Below are positions 38,456 through 46,753 of a stretch of 64,000 nucleotides of DNA, piece by piece; position 1 is the first letter of the stretch, and each line of letters begins with the position of its first letter. Origin of the DNA: Ancylobacter moscoviensis (lineage in GTDB: Bacteria > Pseudomonadota > Alphaproteobacteria > Rhizobiales > Xanthobacteraceae). The stretch spans positions 1 to 64,000 of the forward strand of contig NZ_VMBP01000004.1 of assembly GCF_007559435.1 (NCBI RefSeq). The letters are read 5' to 3'. Both the position numbers and the translations under genes were made by a program. The notes below the pieces were generated by a model. It was not told where the DNA came from and ran no database searches. It worked only from the letters and a program-made list of their open reading frames with translations.

Positions 38456-40827
38456 TCCGCCGCCCGCGCCGCGCCGGGGCGCAGGCGCCGTGCGGCTCCC
38501 ACCATGTTGACCAGTGCCGGGCGCACTTCCTCCCATTTGCGGGTCTTCAGGCCGCAGTCGGGATTGACCCAGACCTGTTCCGGCCGCAGGCGCTGCGTCG
38601 CCCGGACGAGGAGTTCCTCCATCTCCTCCACGCTCGGCACGCGCGGGGAGTGGATGTCGTACACGCCCGGCCCGATCTCGTTCGGGTAGCGGTAGCTCAC
38701 GAACGCCTCGAGCAGCTCCATCTTCGAGCGCGAGGTCTCGATGGAGATGACGTCCGCGTCCATCGCGGCGATGGCGGCGATGATGTCGTTGAACTCCGAG
38801 TAGCACATGTGGGTGTGGATCTGCGTCGCGTCGGCGACGCCGGAGGCGCAGAGGCGGAAGCTCTCGACCGCCCAGCCGAGATAGGCGTCCCAGTCGGCGC
38901 GGCGCAGCGGCAGCCCCTCGCGGATCGCCGCCTCGTCGATCTGGATCATCGCGGCGCCGGCCTTCTCCAGGTCCGCCACCTCGTCGCGAATGGCGAGGGC
39001 GATCTGCCGGCAGGCAAGGCTGCGCGGAACGTCGTCGCGCACGAAGGACCAGTTGAGGATCGTGACCGGCCCGGTGAGCATGCCCTTCATCGGCTTGTGC
39101 GTGACCGACTGGGCGAACTTCCACCATTCCACCGTCATCGGCGCCGGCCGCGCCACGTCGCCGAACAGGATGGGGGGGCGCACATAGCGCGAGCCGTAGC
39201 TCTGCACCCAGCCGTGCCGGGTGAAGGCAAAGCCCGAGAGCTGCTCGCCGAAATACTGCACCATGTCGTTGCGCTCGAACTCGCCGTGAACGAGCACGTC
39301 GAGGCCGATCTCGTCCTGCCAGCGGATCGCCGCCGCTGTCTCCTGCTTGAGGAAGGCCTCGTAGGCGGCGTCGCCCAGTTCGCCCTTGCCGTGCGCGGCG
39401 CGCGCCTTGCGCACCTCGGCCGTCTGCGGGAAGGAGCCGATCGTCGTGGTCGGGAACGGCGGCAGGCGGAGCCGGTGGTGCTGCGCCTCCGCCCGCGCGG
39501 GGAAGGGGCTCTGGCGCTGAGTCATGTCGGGCGTCACCGCGGCGAGGCGAGCCGCCACGGCGGAGCTGTGCACCTTGGCCGAGGCCCGGCGCGCATCGGC
39601 GGCCGCGCCCGACGCCATGAGCTTGCCAAGCACCACCTCGCGCCCGCCCGCCAGCGCGGTGGCGAGGGTGGTCAGCTCGTCCATCTTCTGCACAGCGAAG
39701 GCGAGCCAGCTCTTCACGTCCGGGTCGAGCTCGGTCTCGCGTTCGAGGTCAATGGGGACGTGCAGCAGCGAGCAGGAGGGGGCGATCTCCACATGATCGG
39801 TGCCGCGCCGGCGCACCACCGGCTCCAGCACGTCGAGCAGCTTCGGCAGGTCGGCGCGCCAGACGTTGCGTCCATCGATGACGCCGAGGGAGAGCACCAG
39901 CCCGGCCCGCGCCTTTTCCGACACGGGTCGCAACTGCTCCGGCGTGCGGGCGAGATCGAGGTGCAGCCCGGCGACCGGAAGCGCCAGCGCCGTGTCGAGA
40001 TTGTCGCCCAGCTCGCCGAAATAGGCGGTGAGCATGATCTTCAGCCTCGGCAGCGCGTGGGCGAAGAAGCCGTAAGCCTCGCGCAGGGCGGCGCGCGTCG
40101 GCTCGTCGAGGTCGAGCACGAGGCAGGGCTCGTCCATCTGCACCCATTCCGCCCCGGAGGCGGCCAGCCGGCGCAGCACCTCGACATAGACCGGCAGCAG
40201 GTCGCCGAGCAGGCTCAGCGGGTCGAGGCCGGGATCCTTCGCCTTGCCGAGCTTGAGGAAGGTGACGGGGCCGAGCAGCACCGGCCGCGTCGGGTAGCCG
40301 AGGGCCTTCGCCTCGCGATACTCGTCGACCGGCTTGGTGGAGGCGAGGGTGAAGCGCTGCCCGGCGGAGAATTCCGGCACCATGTAGTGGTAGTTGGTGT
40401 CGAACCACTTGGTCATTTCCAGCGCCGGCACCCCGTGCCCGTGACCGTGCTCCTGGCCATGGTCATGCCCGTGCGCGCAGGCCCCGGCGTCGCCCTGGCT
40501 GCCGCGTGCCATGGCGAAATAGGTATCGAGCGAAACCGGTCCGCCGGACCAGCCATAGGCATTGGGGATGGCACCGACCATCACGGCGGTGTCGAGCACG
40601 TGGTCGTAGAGCGAGAAGTCGTTCGACGGGATGTTGGTCACGCCGAGCGCCTTCTGCCGCGCCCAGTTAGCGGCGCGCAGGCGCGCGGCGGAGTCGAGCA
40701 GCGTCTGCGCGTCGCTCCGGCCCGCCCAGTAGTCTTCGAGCGCGGCCTTGAGTTCACGGCGTGGACCGATCCGCGGCGTGCCGAGGGTGGAAACCGGCAC
40801 CGTGCCGGACGAGTATGGGAAGTTCAT
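38452..40827 (-). CDS. metE: Cobalamin-independent methionine synthase
   Basis: 791 aa. It transfers a methyl group from 5-methyltetrahydropteroyltri-glutamate to homocysteine, the last step of methionine synthesis, without B12. The N-terminal (about 1-395) and C-terminal (about 460-780) barrels are both present. Catalytic zinc ligands are His673 and Cys675 (IHTHMC) and Cys758 (NPDCGLKTR), plus a Glu between them. A histidine-rich insertion at 119-132 (six His alternating with Gly) is unusual. A cobalamin riboswitch in the 300-nt leader should shut it off when B12 allows MetH to work. Confidence 0.97.
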   Translation of the reverse strand: MNFPYSSGTVPVSTLGTPRIGPRRELKAALEDYWAGRSDAQTLLDSAARLRAANWARQKALGVTNIPSNDFSLYDHVLDTAVMVGAIPNAYGWSGGPVSLDTYFAMARGSQGDAGACAHGHDHGQEHGHGHGVPALEMTKWFDTNYHYMVPEFSAGQRFTLASTKPVDEYREAKALGYPTRPVLLGPVTFLKLGKAKDPGLDPLSLLGDLLPVYVEVLRRLAASGAEWVQMDEPCLVLDLDEPTRAALREAYGFFAHALPRLKIMLTAYFGELGDNLDTALALPVAGLHLDLARTPEQLRPVSEKARAGLVLSLGVIDGRNVWRADLPKLLDVLEPVVRRRGTDHVEIAPSCSLLHVPIDLERETELDPDVKSWLAFAVQKMDELTTLATALAGGREVVLGKLMASGAAADARRASAKVHSSAVAARLAAVTPDMTQRQSPFPARAEAQHHRLRLPPFPTTTIGSFPQTAEVRKARAAHGKGELGDAAYEAFLKQETAAAIRWQDEIGLDVLVHGEFERNDMVQYFGEQLSGFAFTRHGWVQSYGSRYVRPPILFGDVARPAPMTVEWWKFAQSVTHKPMKGMLTGPVTILNWSFVRDDVPRSLACRQIALAIRDEVADLEKAGAAMIQIDEAAIREGLPLRRADWDAYLGWAVESFRLCASGVADATQIHTHMCYSEFNDIIAAIAAMDADVISIETSRSKMELLEAFVSYRYPNEIGPGVYDIHSPRVPSVEEMEELLVRATQRLRPEQVWVNPDCGLKTRKWEEVRPALVNMVGAARRLRPGAARAAE

Positions 40828-40891
40828 CGGCTAACCCCATGAAAAATGGGGGCAAAGGCCGAGCGGACGCATAGGCGCGTGCGGGACGGCG

Positions 40892-40930
40892 CTATGAGCC
40901 GGCGGACGCGCGAACGCACCACCGGGACAC
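40892..40930 (-). other. Possible 12-codon upstream reading frame in the metE leader
   Basis: Starting at the GTG inside the shared 19-nt platform, the frame reads M-S-R-W-C-V-R-A-S-A-G-S and stops at TAG. It is out of frame with metE. The same GTG in the nrdA leader opens a frame (M-S-R-W-N) that runs into nrdA without a stop. GGGCGGG just before the GTG could serve as a ribosome site. Whether it is translated is unknown. Confidence 0.3.
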
Positions 40931-40937
40931 CCCGCCC
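40919..40937 (-). promoter_or_regulatory. Second copy of the shared riboswitch platform
   Basis: GGGCGGGGTGTCCCGGTGG on the minus strand, identical to 32073-32091 and also preceded by CGTCC. It lies 20 nt after the B12 box of the metE riboswitch (22 nt in the nrdA copy). About 90 nt remain before the metE start codon. Confidence 0.55.
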
Positions 40938-40949
40938 AGGGACGATTAT

Positions 40950-41128
40950 GGTGCCGTGGCAGGTCTCCTGGCTCGCGGGTCGTCGCCTTCGTCCGGCCTT
41001 CCCGAGGCAGGATGCCTCAGTGACGCGAAATGGACGTCGGCTCGCCGCTTACAGTTGCGGGGGCAGCGCCGGCCTTGCCCGAAGGCGCACCGGCTTCCCT
41101 CTTGGCTCCGGTTGGGGCCGGAGAACCA
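40950..41128 (-). promoter_or_regulatory. Cobalamin riboswitch upstream of metE
   Basis: On the minus strand the conserved elements occur in order: CCAAGAGGGAA, a GCCGGTG hairpin, CTGCCCCCGCAACTGTAAGC, CACTGAGGC with its CCTCGGGAAGGC partner, and the B12 box GCGAGCCAGGAGACCTGCC. Its 3' half from GGGAAGGCCGG to the B12 box is practically identical to the nrdA riboswitch. Control of metE by B12 riboswitches is well established in proteobacteria. Confidence 0.96.
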
Positions 41129-41138
41129 CGACGCTGCG

Positions 41139-41167
41139 AAGATGAGCCGGCGGCGGCCGGATGTCAA
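41139..41167 (-). promoter_or_regulatory. Predicted metE promoter
   Basis: On the minus strand TTGACA (41167-41162) is followed after 17 nt by CATCTT (41144-41139). The predicted start point near 41132 coincides with the 5' edge of the riboswitch. Confidence 0.55.
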
Positions 41168-41172
41168 TGAAT

Positions 41173-41202
41173 GATATAAGGACATCTTTATGTCCGCATA
41201 TC
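41173..41202. promoter_or_regulatory. 30-bp palindrome upstream of metE, SamR/SahR-like
   Basis: Nested perfect arms GATAT...ATATC (41173-41177, 41198-41202) and GGACAT...ATGTCC (41180-41185, 41190-41195) around CTTT; only two base pairs between the arms mismatch. The core resembles ATATAAAGATATCTTTATAT, the type of site bound by ArsR-family regulators of methionine and S-adenosyl(homo)cysteine metabolism. It sits just upstream of the predicted metE -35 box, centred about 55 nt before the start point, and could also serve ndh in the other direction. Confidence 0.55.
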
Positions 41203-41299
41203 GAAACCATCCGTCGCGGTCGATCTTGTCGTTTGACGCCGGCGGGTCGAACGTGGCCGGCGTTCGGCCACGGTACCTGGAGTCGGAAAGGAGCCTGCC

Positions 41300-42625
41300 A
41301 TGTCGGCGACGCACGCTGAGGACAGCCGCCATCACCTCGTTGTCGTCGGTGCAGGCTTCGGCGGGCTCGAGGCGGTCCACCGGCTGGCGGGCGCGCCGCT
41401 GCGCATCACCCTGATCGACCGGCGCAACCATCATCTGTTCCAGCCACTGCTCTATCAGGTGGCGACGGCCTCGCTCGCGACCTCGGAGATCGCCTGGCCG
41501 ATCCGTCACCTCCTGCGCCGCCGCCGCGAGGTCACGACCCTGCTGGCGACGGTCGCGGGCGTGGACAAGCAGGCGCGCCGGGTGCTGCTCGATGACGGTT
41601 CCTTCCTGTCCTACGACACGCTGGTTATCGCGACCGGCGCGCGCCACGCCTATTTCGGCCATGACGCCTGGGAGTCCTTCGCGCCGGGCCTGAAGACGCT
41701 GGAGGACGCCACCACCATCCGGCGGCGCATCCTGCTGGCGTTCGAGCGCGCCGAGCGCGAGGCCGATCCGGCCCGCCGCAAGGCCCTGCTGACCTTCGTC
41801 ATCATCGGCGCCGGCCCCACCGGGGTCGAACTGGCGGGGACCATCGCCGAGCTGGCGCACATGACACTCGTGGACGAGTTCCGCAGCATCGACACACGGG
41901 AGGCGCGCGTCGTGCTCATCGAGGGCGGCCCGCGCGTGCTGGCGGCCTTTACGGAGGACCTGTCCACCTATGCCCAGCGTTCGCTCGAAAAGCTCGGCGT
42001 CGAGGTCGAGCTGGGCAGCCCCGTCACCGAATGCACGGCGAACGGCGTCGTTTATGGCGGAAAGACCGTGCCCGCTGCCACCATCATCTGGGCCGCCGGC
42101 GTTCAGGCTTCCCCGGCGGCGGAGTGGCTCGGCGTCGCCGCCGACCGGGCCGGGCGCGTGCAGGTGGAGGCGGACCTCACGGCGCCGGGCAACCCGGAGA
42201 TCTTCGTCATCGGTGATACCGCCGCCGTCGTCGCGCCCGACGGTTCGCCCGTTCCCGGCATCGCCCCGGCGGCGAAGCAGCAGGGCGGGCATGTCGCGCA
42301 GACCATCCGCGCCCGGCTTGCCGGGCAGTCCGGGAGCTCGCCGTTCCGCTACCAGCATGCCGGCAGCCTCGCCACCATCGGCAAGCGGCTGGCGGTGATC
42401 GACTTCGGGCGGATCAAACTCCGCGGCGCCCTCGCATGGTGGATATGGGGTCTCGCCCACATCTACTTCCTGATCGGCGTCCGCAACCGTCTGAGCGTTG
42501 CCCTGAGCTGGCTATGGATTCATACGCGCGACCAGCGCAGCTCGCGCCTGATCACGCAGGGGAGCGCATCGCCGAAGCCCGCGGCTTCCATGCCGGCAAG
42601 GGCGAGCGAGGGGACGGAGCTCTGA
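41300..42625 (+). CDS. ndh: Type II NADH dehydrogenase (NDH-2)
   Basis: 441 aa. A single-subunit, non-proton-pumping flavoenzyme that oxidises NADH and reduces quinone at the inner membrane face. FAD-binding VVGAGFGGLEA (about 15-25), NADH-binding VIIGAGPTGVELAG (about 168-181) and the FAD motif IFVIGDTAAV are present. The C-terminal WWIWGLAHIYFLIGVRNRL amphipathic helix anchors it to the membrane. GGAAAGGAGC precedes the ATG, and an 8-bp hairpin (41252-41272) lies in its leader. Confidence 0.92.
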   Translation: MSATHAEDSRHHLVVVGAGFGGLEAVHRLAGAPLRITLIDRRNHHLFQPLLYQVATASLATSEIAWPIRHLLRRRREVTTLLATVAGVDKQARRVLLDDGSFLSYDTLVIATGARHAYFGHDAWESFAPGLKTLEDATTIRRRILLAFERAEREADPARRKALLTFVIIGAGPTGVELAGTIAELAHMTLVDEFRSIDTREARVVLIEGGPRVLAAFTEDLSTYAQRSLEKLGVEVELGSPVTECTANGVVYGGKTVPAATIIWAAGVQASPAAEWLGVAADRAGRVQVEADLTAPGNPEIFVIGDTAAVVAPDGSPVPGIAPAAKQQGGHVAQTIRARLAGQSGSSPFRYQHAGSLATIGKRLAVIDFGRIKLRGALAWWIWGLAHIYFLIGVRNRLSVALSWLWIHTRDQRSSRLITQGSASPKPAASMPARASEGTEL

Positions 42626-42640
42626 GGCGTCGTCGTCGGC

Positions 42641-43900
42641 TCAGGAGGCGGGACGCGCCACCTGCCCGGCGTCGAGCTGGTGGCGCGTGAACAGGACGGC
42701 GGCCAGCGAGAGTGCCGCCGACAGGGCGAACAGCGCGCCGTAACCGATGCGGTCGGCGATGATGCCGGCGAGGCTCGACCCGACGAGGTAGACCACCAGC
42801 TGGGCGCAGGCGAGCACGGTGAAGTCGGTACCCGGTTGGTCCTTCGACGCCACCGCCATGAACAGGCTGTAGAGCGCGACGATCTCCATGTAGCGGATCA
42901 GCGTCTGGAAGGCGGCGGCTCCGAACAGGGTCGGCCAGCCGGTCACCAGATCGAAGGCGTGGAGCGCGAACAGGGCGAAGCACACCGTGCGCAGCCCGCC
43001 CAGCAGCGTGAGCACGCCCGGGGTCCCCAGGCGCAGCAACAGCACCGCCGCGAGGCCGGAGCCGACGAGCCCGGCAGTCGCAGCCGCGCCGCCCGAGAGA
43101 TAGCCGACGATGTCGAGCGGCACGCCGCGGTCGACGAGATAGGGGCCCTCCATCGCCTTCACGAAGCCCTCGCTCGCCCGGTAGACCAGCGCGACGATCA
43201 GGATCTCGCGCGCCTCCGGCCGGGCCCAGAACGCCTTGAGCGACGGGCGCGGCCGCGGCTCTCCCGGCGCGGCATCGTCGCTCTCCCGCATGGCGAAGGC
43301 GGCGGCGAGGGGGAGCAGCGAGAGCGCGGACATGGTCCAGATCATCGGCCGCCAGCCGAGGTGATGGTAGATGACGAGGCTGAGGGTGCCGCCGATGACG
43401 ACGCCGAAGGCCACCGCGCCGCCCTGTATGGCATTGCCGAAGGGCCGGTCGCGCACCGCGAGCTGGCGGGTGGCGTAGCCGTCCGTGGCGATGTCCTGCG
43501 TCGAGACCAGCAGCGAGATGACGAAGCCGATGGCGAGGAACGCGCCCGTGTCCGTCGGCTCGATGAAGGCGAGCAGCCCGATGGCGAACACCGTGCCGGT
43601 CTGGGTGATGAGGATCCAGCCGGCACGATGGGCGCGGGCGATTGGGCGCAGCCGGTCGACCCGGGAGGCCCAGAGGAATTTCAGCACCAGCGGCAGCATC
43701 AGCACCGACAGCAGCCCGATGGCGGTGCGCGAGACGCCCTGTTCGCGCATGATCGGCGGGATGGCGGCCACCAGCAGGTAGCTGGGGATCGACTGGGCGA
43801 GATAGAGCCCCGCCAGCACGATGAACAGGCGCAGCCGGCCGATGGGCGGCGTCCCGGCCTCGCCGGGCAGGGGGCGGGCCTCTGCGAGTTCCCCGCTCAT
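42641..43900 (-). CDS. MFS permease, AmpG/RhtX-like, probable siderophore importer
   Basis: 419 aa, twelve predicted helices. It resembles the AmpG/RhtX/FptX group (YLLVAAIPPIMREQGVSRT near the N-terminus; STQDIATDGYATR). RhtX and FptX are single-protein inner-membrane importers of rhizobactin 1021 and pyochelin and lie beside a TonB receptor, exactly the context here. AmpG itself (muropeptide import) is the alternative. The start overlaps the 132-aa gene (ATGA). Confidence 0.8.
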   Translation of the reverse strand: MSGELAEARPLPGEAGTPPIGRLRLFIVLAGLYLAQSIPSYLLVAAIPPIMREQGVSRTAIGLLSVLMLPLVLKFLWASRVDRLRPIARAHRAGWILITQTGTVFAIGLLAFIEPTDTGAFLAIGFVISLLVSTQDIATDGYATRQLAVRDRPFGNAIQGGAVAFGVVIGGTLSLVIYHHLGWRPMIWTMSALSLLPLAAAFAMRESDDAAPGEPRPRPSLKAFWARPEAREILIVALVYRASEGFVKAMEGPYLVDRGVPLDIVGYLSGGAAATAGLVGSGLAAVLLLRLGTPGVLTLLGGLRTVCFALFALHAFDLVTGWPTLFGAAAFQTLIRYMEIVALYSLFMAVASKDQPGTDFTVLACAQLVVYLVGSSLAGIIADRIGYGALFALSAALSLAAVLFTRHQLDAGQVARPAS

Positions 43901-44295
43901 AGGGCATGTGTCTCCGGCTGCGTCGTGCGTGAGGGCCGGTGCCGCTCCACGAAATCCCGCGCCGTCGCTTCATCCGGCGAGGCGAGGAAAGGGAACGACC
44001 ACAGCCGGCGGAACATCACCGCGCTCTCCTCGGTGGCGCCCGGCCGTACCATCGCGCAGGCGCGGCAGCGCTCCTCCATCTGTGCGCGGGTGCGCTTGAA
44101 CCACAGAGCCTGCCCCTTCTCGCCCTCGCGCGACAGGGCGGGGCCGCCGCCGAAGATCGCCAGCAGCACGAAGGGGTGCGCCATCAGCGCCAGTCGCTCC
44201 AGCGCGGCGAGATAGGCACGCTCGTCGTCGGCGGCGTAGGGCTGGTGGAAGCGGAGCACGGCGAGGTCCCCCGCCTCTATGTCGAGCGAGACCAT
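43897..44295 (-). CDS. Small unknown protein between siderophore receptor and permease
   Basis: 132 aa; no signal peptide and no membrane segment. I do not recognise a named family. The layout (LAVLRFHQPY strand, helix, PFVLLAIFGG strand, ALWFKRTRAQMEERCRACAMV helix-strand, then FPFLASPDEATARDFVERH) suggests an alpha/beta fold like SpoIIAA/STAS-SEC14 proteins. Two Cys sit in RCRAC. It lies 3 nt after the TonB receptor stop and overlaps the MFS start, so it should act in the same uptake process, perhaps in iron release or regulation. Confidence 0.65.
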   Translation of the reverse strand: MVSLDIEAGDLAVLRFHQPYAADDERAYLAALERLALMAHPFVLLAIFGGGPALSREGEKGQALWFKRTRAQMEERCRACAMVRPGATEESAVMFRRLWSFPFLASPDEATARDFVERHRPSRTTQPETHAL

Positions 44296-44298
44296 CGG

Positions 44299-46563
44299 TC
44301 AGAAGGTCTTCGAGAAGCCGACCGTGACGGTGCGGCCCCAGCCATAGACGTCGTAGCTGCGGGTGGCGCTCGCCGAGGGGTTCGCATAGGTCTCGTCGAG
44401 CAGGTTGTCGACCGAGACATAGAGCGTGCCGCCGGCGAAGGGATGGGCGAGGGCAGCGTTCAGCGTGGCGCCGCCGTCGATCTCGAAGGTCTCGGTGCCG
44501 TCGAAGCGGTCGCGCCCGCTCCAGAACTCCACTTCGAGACGGACCACCGTCCCTGTGTCGAAGCGGTAGTTCCCGTACACGGTGCCGCGGAACGGCGTGG
44601 CGATGCGGTTGTTGGGAAGCCACGCGTCGATCGTGCCGTCGCCGTCCGAGTCCCACTCGCCCTCGCGCCAGGCGAGGTTGGTGCCGAGCGCCAGATTGCT
44701 GGTGACCTCGTATTCGCCGGTGAACTCGACGCCGTAGGTGATCTCCTTCGACTGGCCGATGGTGTTGGTGGAGGCGACGAAGTTCACGCCCTCGTCCGAG
44801 GTCGAGTAATAGCCGGCGAGGCTGCCCCGGAAGCGGCCGAGGCTGCCGCGCACGCCGATCTCGTAGTTGTTGACGATCTGCGCCTCGATGCCGAGGTCGT
44901 CGAAGCTCACGCTCATCTGCTTGGGGCAGGTGTAGGGGATCGGGCGCAGCCGGGCGCCGAGATAGCAGCCATAGGTGAGGATCTGCGAGGTGCCCTGCGC
45001 GCCGGCGCGGCGGGTGAAGGCGCCGATGTCCGGCAGCGCGAAGCCCTGGCTGAAGCCGCCATAGATGTCGATCGTGTCGGTCAGCTTGTAGGTGGCGCCG
45101 ATGTTGAAGGTGGCGGCGGAGTAGTCGTAGTTGCCGCCGGTGACGGCGAGTTCCGGCAGCACCGCATAGCCCAGCCCCGGAAAGCCGAGGAAAGCGGCCG
45201 GCCGGGTGAAGTCGTTCACCTCCACGTCGAGATATTCGTAGCGCATGCCGCCGCGCACCACGAGCCGTTTGCCGATGGGGAGCTGGAGCTGCGCGAAGCC
45301 GGCATAGGTCATCTGGTTGAGCGGGGTGAACACGTCCTCGCCGTTGGTCAGCGTCTGCCAGGTGTCGTCGTGGACGATGTCGGTGCCCCAGGTCAGCTTC
45401 GCGCCGTCGAGAATGGGAAGCGGCGTGTCGACGGTCAGGTTGAAGCCGGCGCGCTCGGAGTAGAGGGCCGTCTGGTTGTAGGGCGAAGTCGGGCTGCCGA
45501 GATTGCCCGAGTAATAGACCATGAAGTTGTTGTTTATGTCGAACTCGCTGTAATTGAAGCGCTTTCGAATGTCGTTGTAGTAGGCGAGCATGCTCAGGTC
45601 GCCGAGTGCGAAGGCGCTGTCGGTGTAGCGCAGCGAGAAGGACTTGGTGTCCTCCAGAACGCTCTCGCCGCTATAGGGATTGCCGATGTCGGGCGCGGCG
45701 AAGGGGCCCGAATAGTCGGTCATCCACTGCGGGTCCTGGTTCAGGTAGATCCAGTTCGCCTGCGCCTCGATGCGCTTGCTGGCATCGAAGTCGTAGCCGA
45801 TCTTCCCGAGGAAGTTGCCGCGTCCGTAATTGTCGCCGCCGCCCTGGCCGAGCATGCCGTCGGAGGGCAGCAGGCGGCCGTTGCCGTCATAGGTGTTGTT
45901 GGCGAAGGCGCCGGTGGCGGTGACGAGGTAGTCGAAGCCGCCCGGCGCGCGGCCGGAGACGGTGCCGGAGATTTCCGGCGCCAGCGACTCGCCCGGCTTG
46001 GCGGTGAAGGCGCGCAGCGCCGTGTTGATCGAGACGGTCGGCGCGCCGTCCGTCGGGCGCTTGGTGATGAAGTTGACCGTGCCGCCGGTGGCCCCGGCGC
46101 CGTAGGTGCTGGCGGCGCCCGCCACCACCTCGATACGCTCGACCGAGTTGAGGTCGATGAGCGCCAGCAGCCGCGAGACGTTGCGCAGCGGGATGTTCAT
46201 CGGCACGCCGTCGATCATCACCAGCAGCTCGCGGCCGCGGAACGTCTCCGAGGCGCCGGAGATCGTCTGCGTGGACACGCTGTAGCCGGGGACCAGCTTG
46301 GCGAGCACCGCCGCGGGATTGTTGGTGAGCTGGAGCTGCTGCTCGATCTCGTTGCGCTCGATGACCCGCACCGTCTGCGGCACGTCGCTGATCGGGCGGT
46401 CGGCGCGGGTCGCCGTCACGGTGACGGTATCGAGGTCGATGGTCTCGCCGCCGGCGGATTCCTGGGTCTGTTCCGGTGCCGTCTGGGCGAGCGCCGGCGC
46501 CGCCGCTACGAGCGAGAGAAGACTGAACGAAGCCAGAAGCAATCCGCGCGAGAGAGCGATCAT
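44299..46563 (-). CDS. TonB-dependent siderophore receptor (RhtA/FhuA class)
   Basis: 754 aa from ATG 46563; a TTG at 46575 in frame is possible. Signal peptide (cleavage near APALAQ), TonB box region LDTVTVTATR (about residues 44-53), plug domain with ELLVMIDGVPMN and TGGTVNFITKRP, then a beta barrel ending in the C-terminal Phe needed for outer-membrane insertion (FSKTF). Two Cys in the barrel (YGCYLG and YTCPKQ) probably form an extracellular loop disulfide. The adjacent AraC gene points to siderophore-specific induction. Confidence 0.92.
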   Translation of the reverse strand: MIALSRGLLLASFSLLSLVAAAPALAQTAPEQTQESAGGETIDLDTVTVTATRADRPISDVPQTVRVIERNEIEQQLQLTNNPAAVLAKLVPGYSVSTQTISGASETFRGRELLVMIDGVPMNIPLRNVSRLLALIDLNSVERIEVVAGAASTYGAGATGGTVNFITKRPTDGAPTVSINTALRAFTAKPGESLAPEISGTVSGRAPGGFDYLVTATGAFANNTYDGNGRLLPSDGMLGQGGGDNYGRGNFLGKIGYDFDASKRIEAQANWIYLNQDPQWMTDYSGPFAAPDIGNPYSGESVLEDTKSFSLRYTDSAFALGDLSMLAYYNDIRKRFNYSEFDINNNFMVYYSGNLGSPTSPYNQTALYSERAGFNLTVDTPLPILDGAKLTWGTDIVHDDTWQTLTNGEDVFTPLNQMTYAGFAQLQLPIGKRLVVRGGMRYEYLDVEVNDFTRPAAFLGFPGLGYAVLPELAVTGGNYDYSAATFNIGATYKLTDTIDIYGGFSQGFALPDIGAFTRRAGAQGTSQILTYGCYLGARLRPIPYTCPKQMSVSFDDLGIEAQIVNNYEIGVRGSLGRFRGSLAGYYSTSDEGVNFVASTNTIGQSKEITYGVEFTGEYEVTSNLALGTNLAWREGEWDSDGDGTIDAWLPNNRIATPFRGTVYGNYRFDTGTVVRLEVEFWSGRDRFDGTETFEIDGGATLNAALAHPFAGGTLYVSVDNLLDETYANPSASATRSYDVYGWGRTVTVGFSKTF

Positions 46564-46753
46564 ATCTTTGAACAATTCTGATAAGGCAGCTCATGCCCGA
46601 AAGGCAATTGCGCCGAGTTGCGTGTATCGCTCTTCTAGATACTGTCGTATACGATTTGCTTGGGCGGACGCGAAACGAAATATGGACTAAAGCGAACTCG
46701 GTGACTTAAGATCGATCTGTCGCGCTAGGGCAACATCTTAGAAATATTCCATA
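46564..46753. other. 190-nt divergent promoter region, receptor and AraC regulator
   Basis: This stretch is lower in GC than its flanks and includes CGTATACG (46650-46657 area) and TTAGAAATATTC just before the AraC start. TTAGAA-type sites recall the Irr box and TGA-centred sites recall RirA, but neither consensus is fully met. It should hold the AraC operator and the promoters of both genes. No confident -35/-10 pair was identified. Confidence 0.35.

Noticed and set aside
38650-40842. 730-codon open frame on the plus strand, opposite metE
   Set aside because: The minus strand has the complete MetE with catalytic zinc ligands and a riboswitch leader; the plus-strand product has no recognisable domain.
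43939-46581. 880-codon open frame on the plus strand, opposite the TonB receptor
   Set aside because: Antisense shadow: composition biased to Arg, Gly, Val and His with no domain, and it covers a receptor with a full plug-barrel signature.
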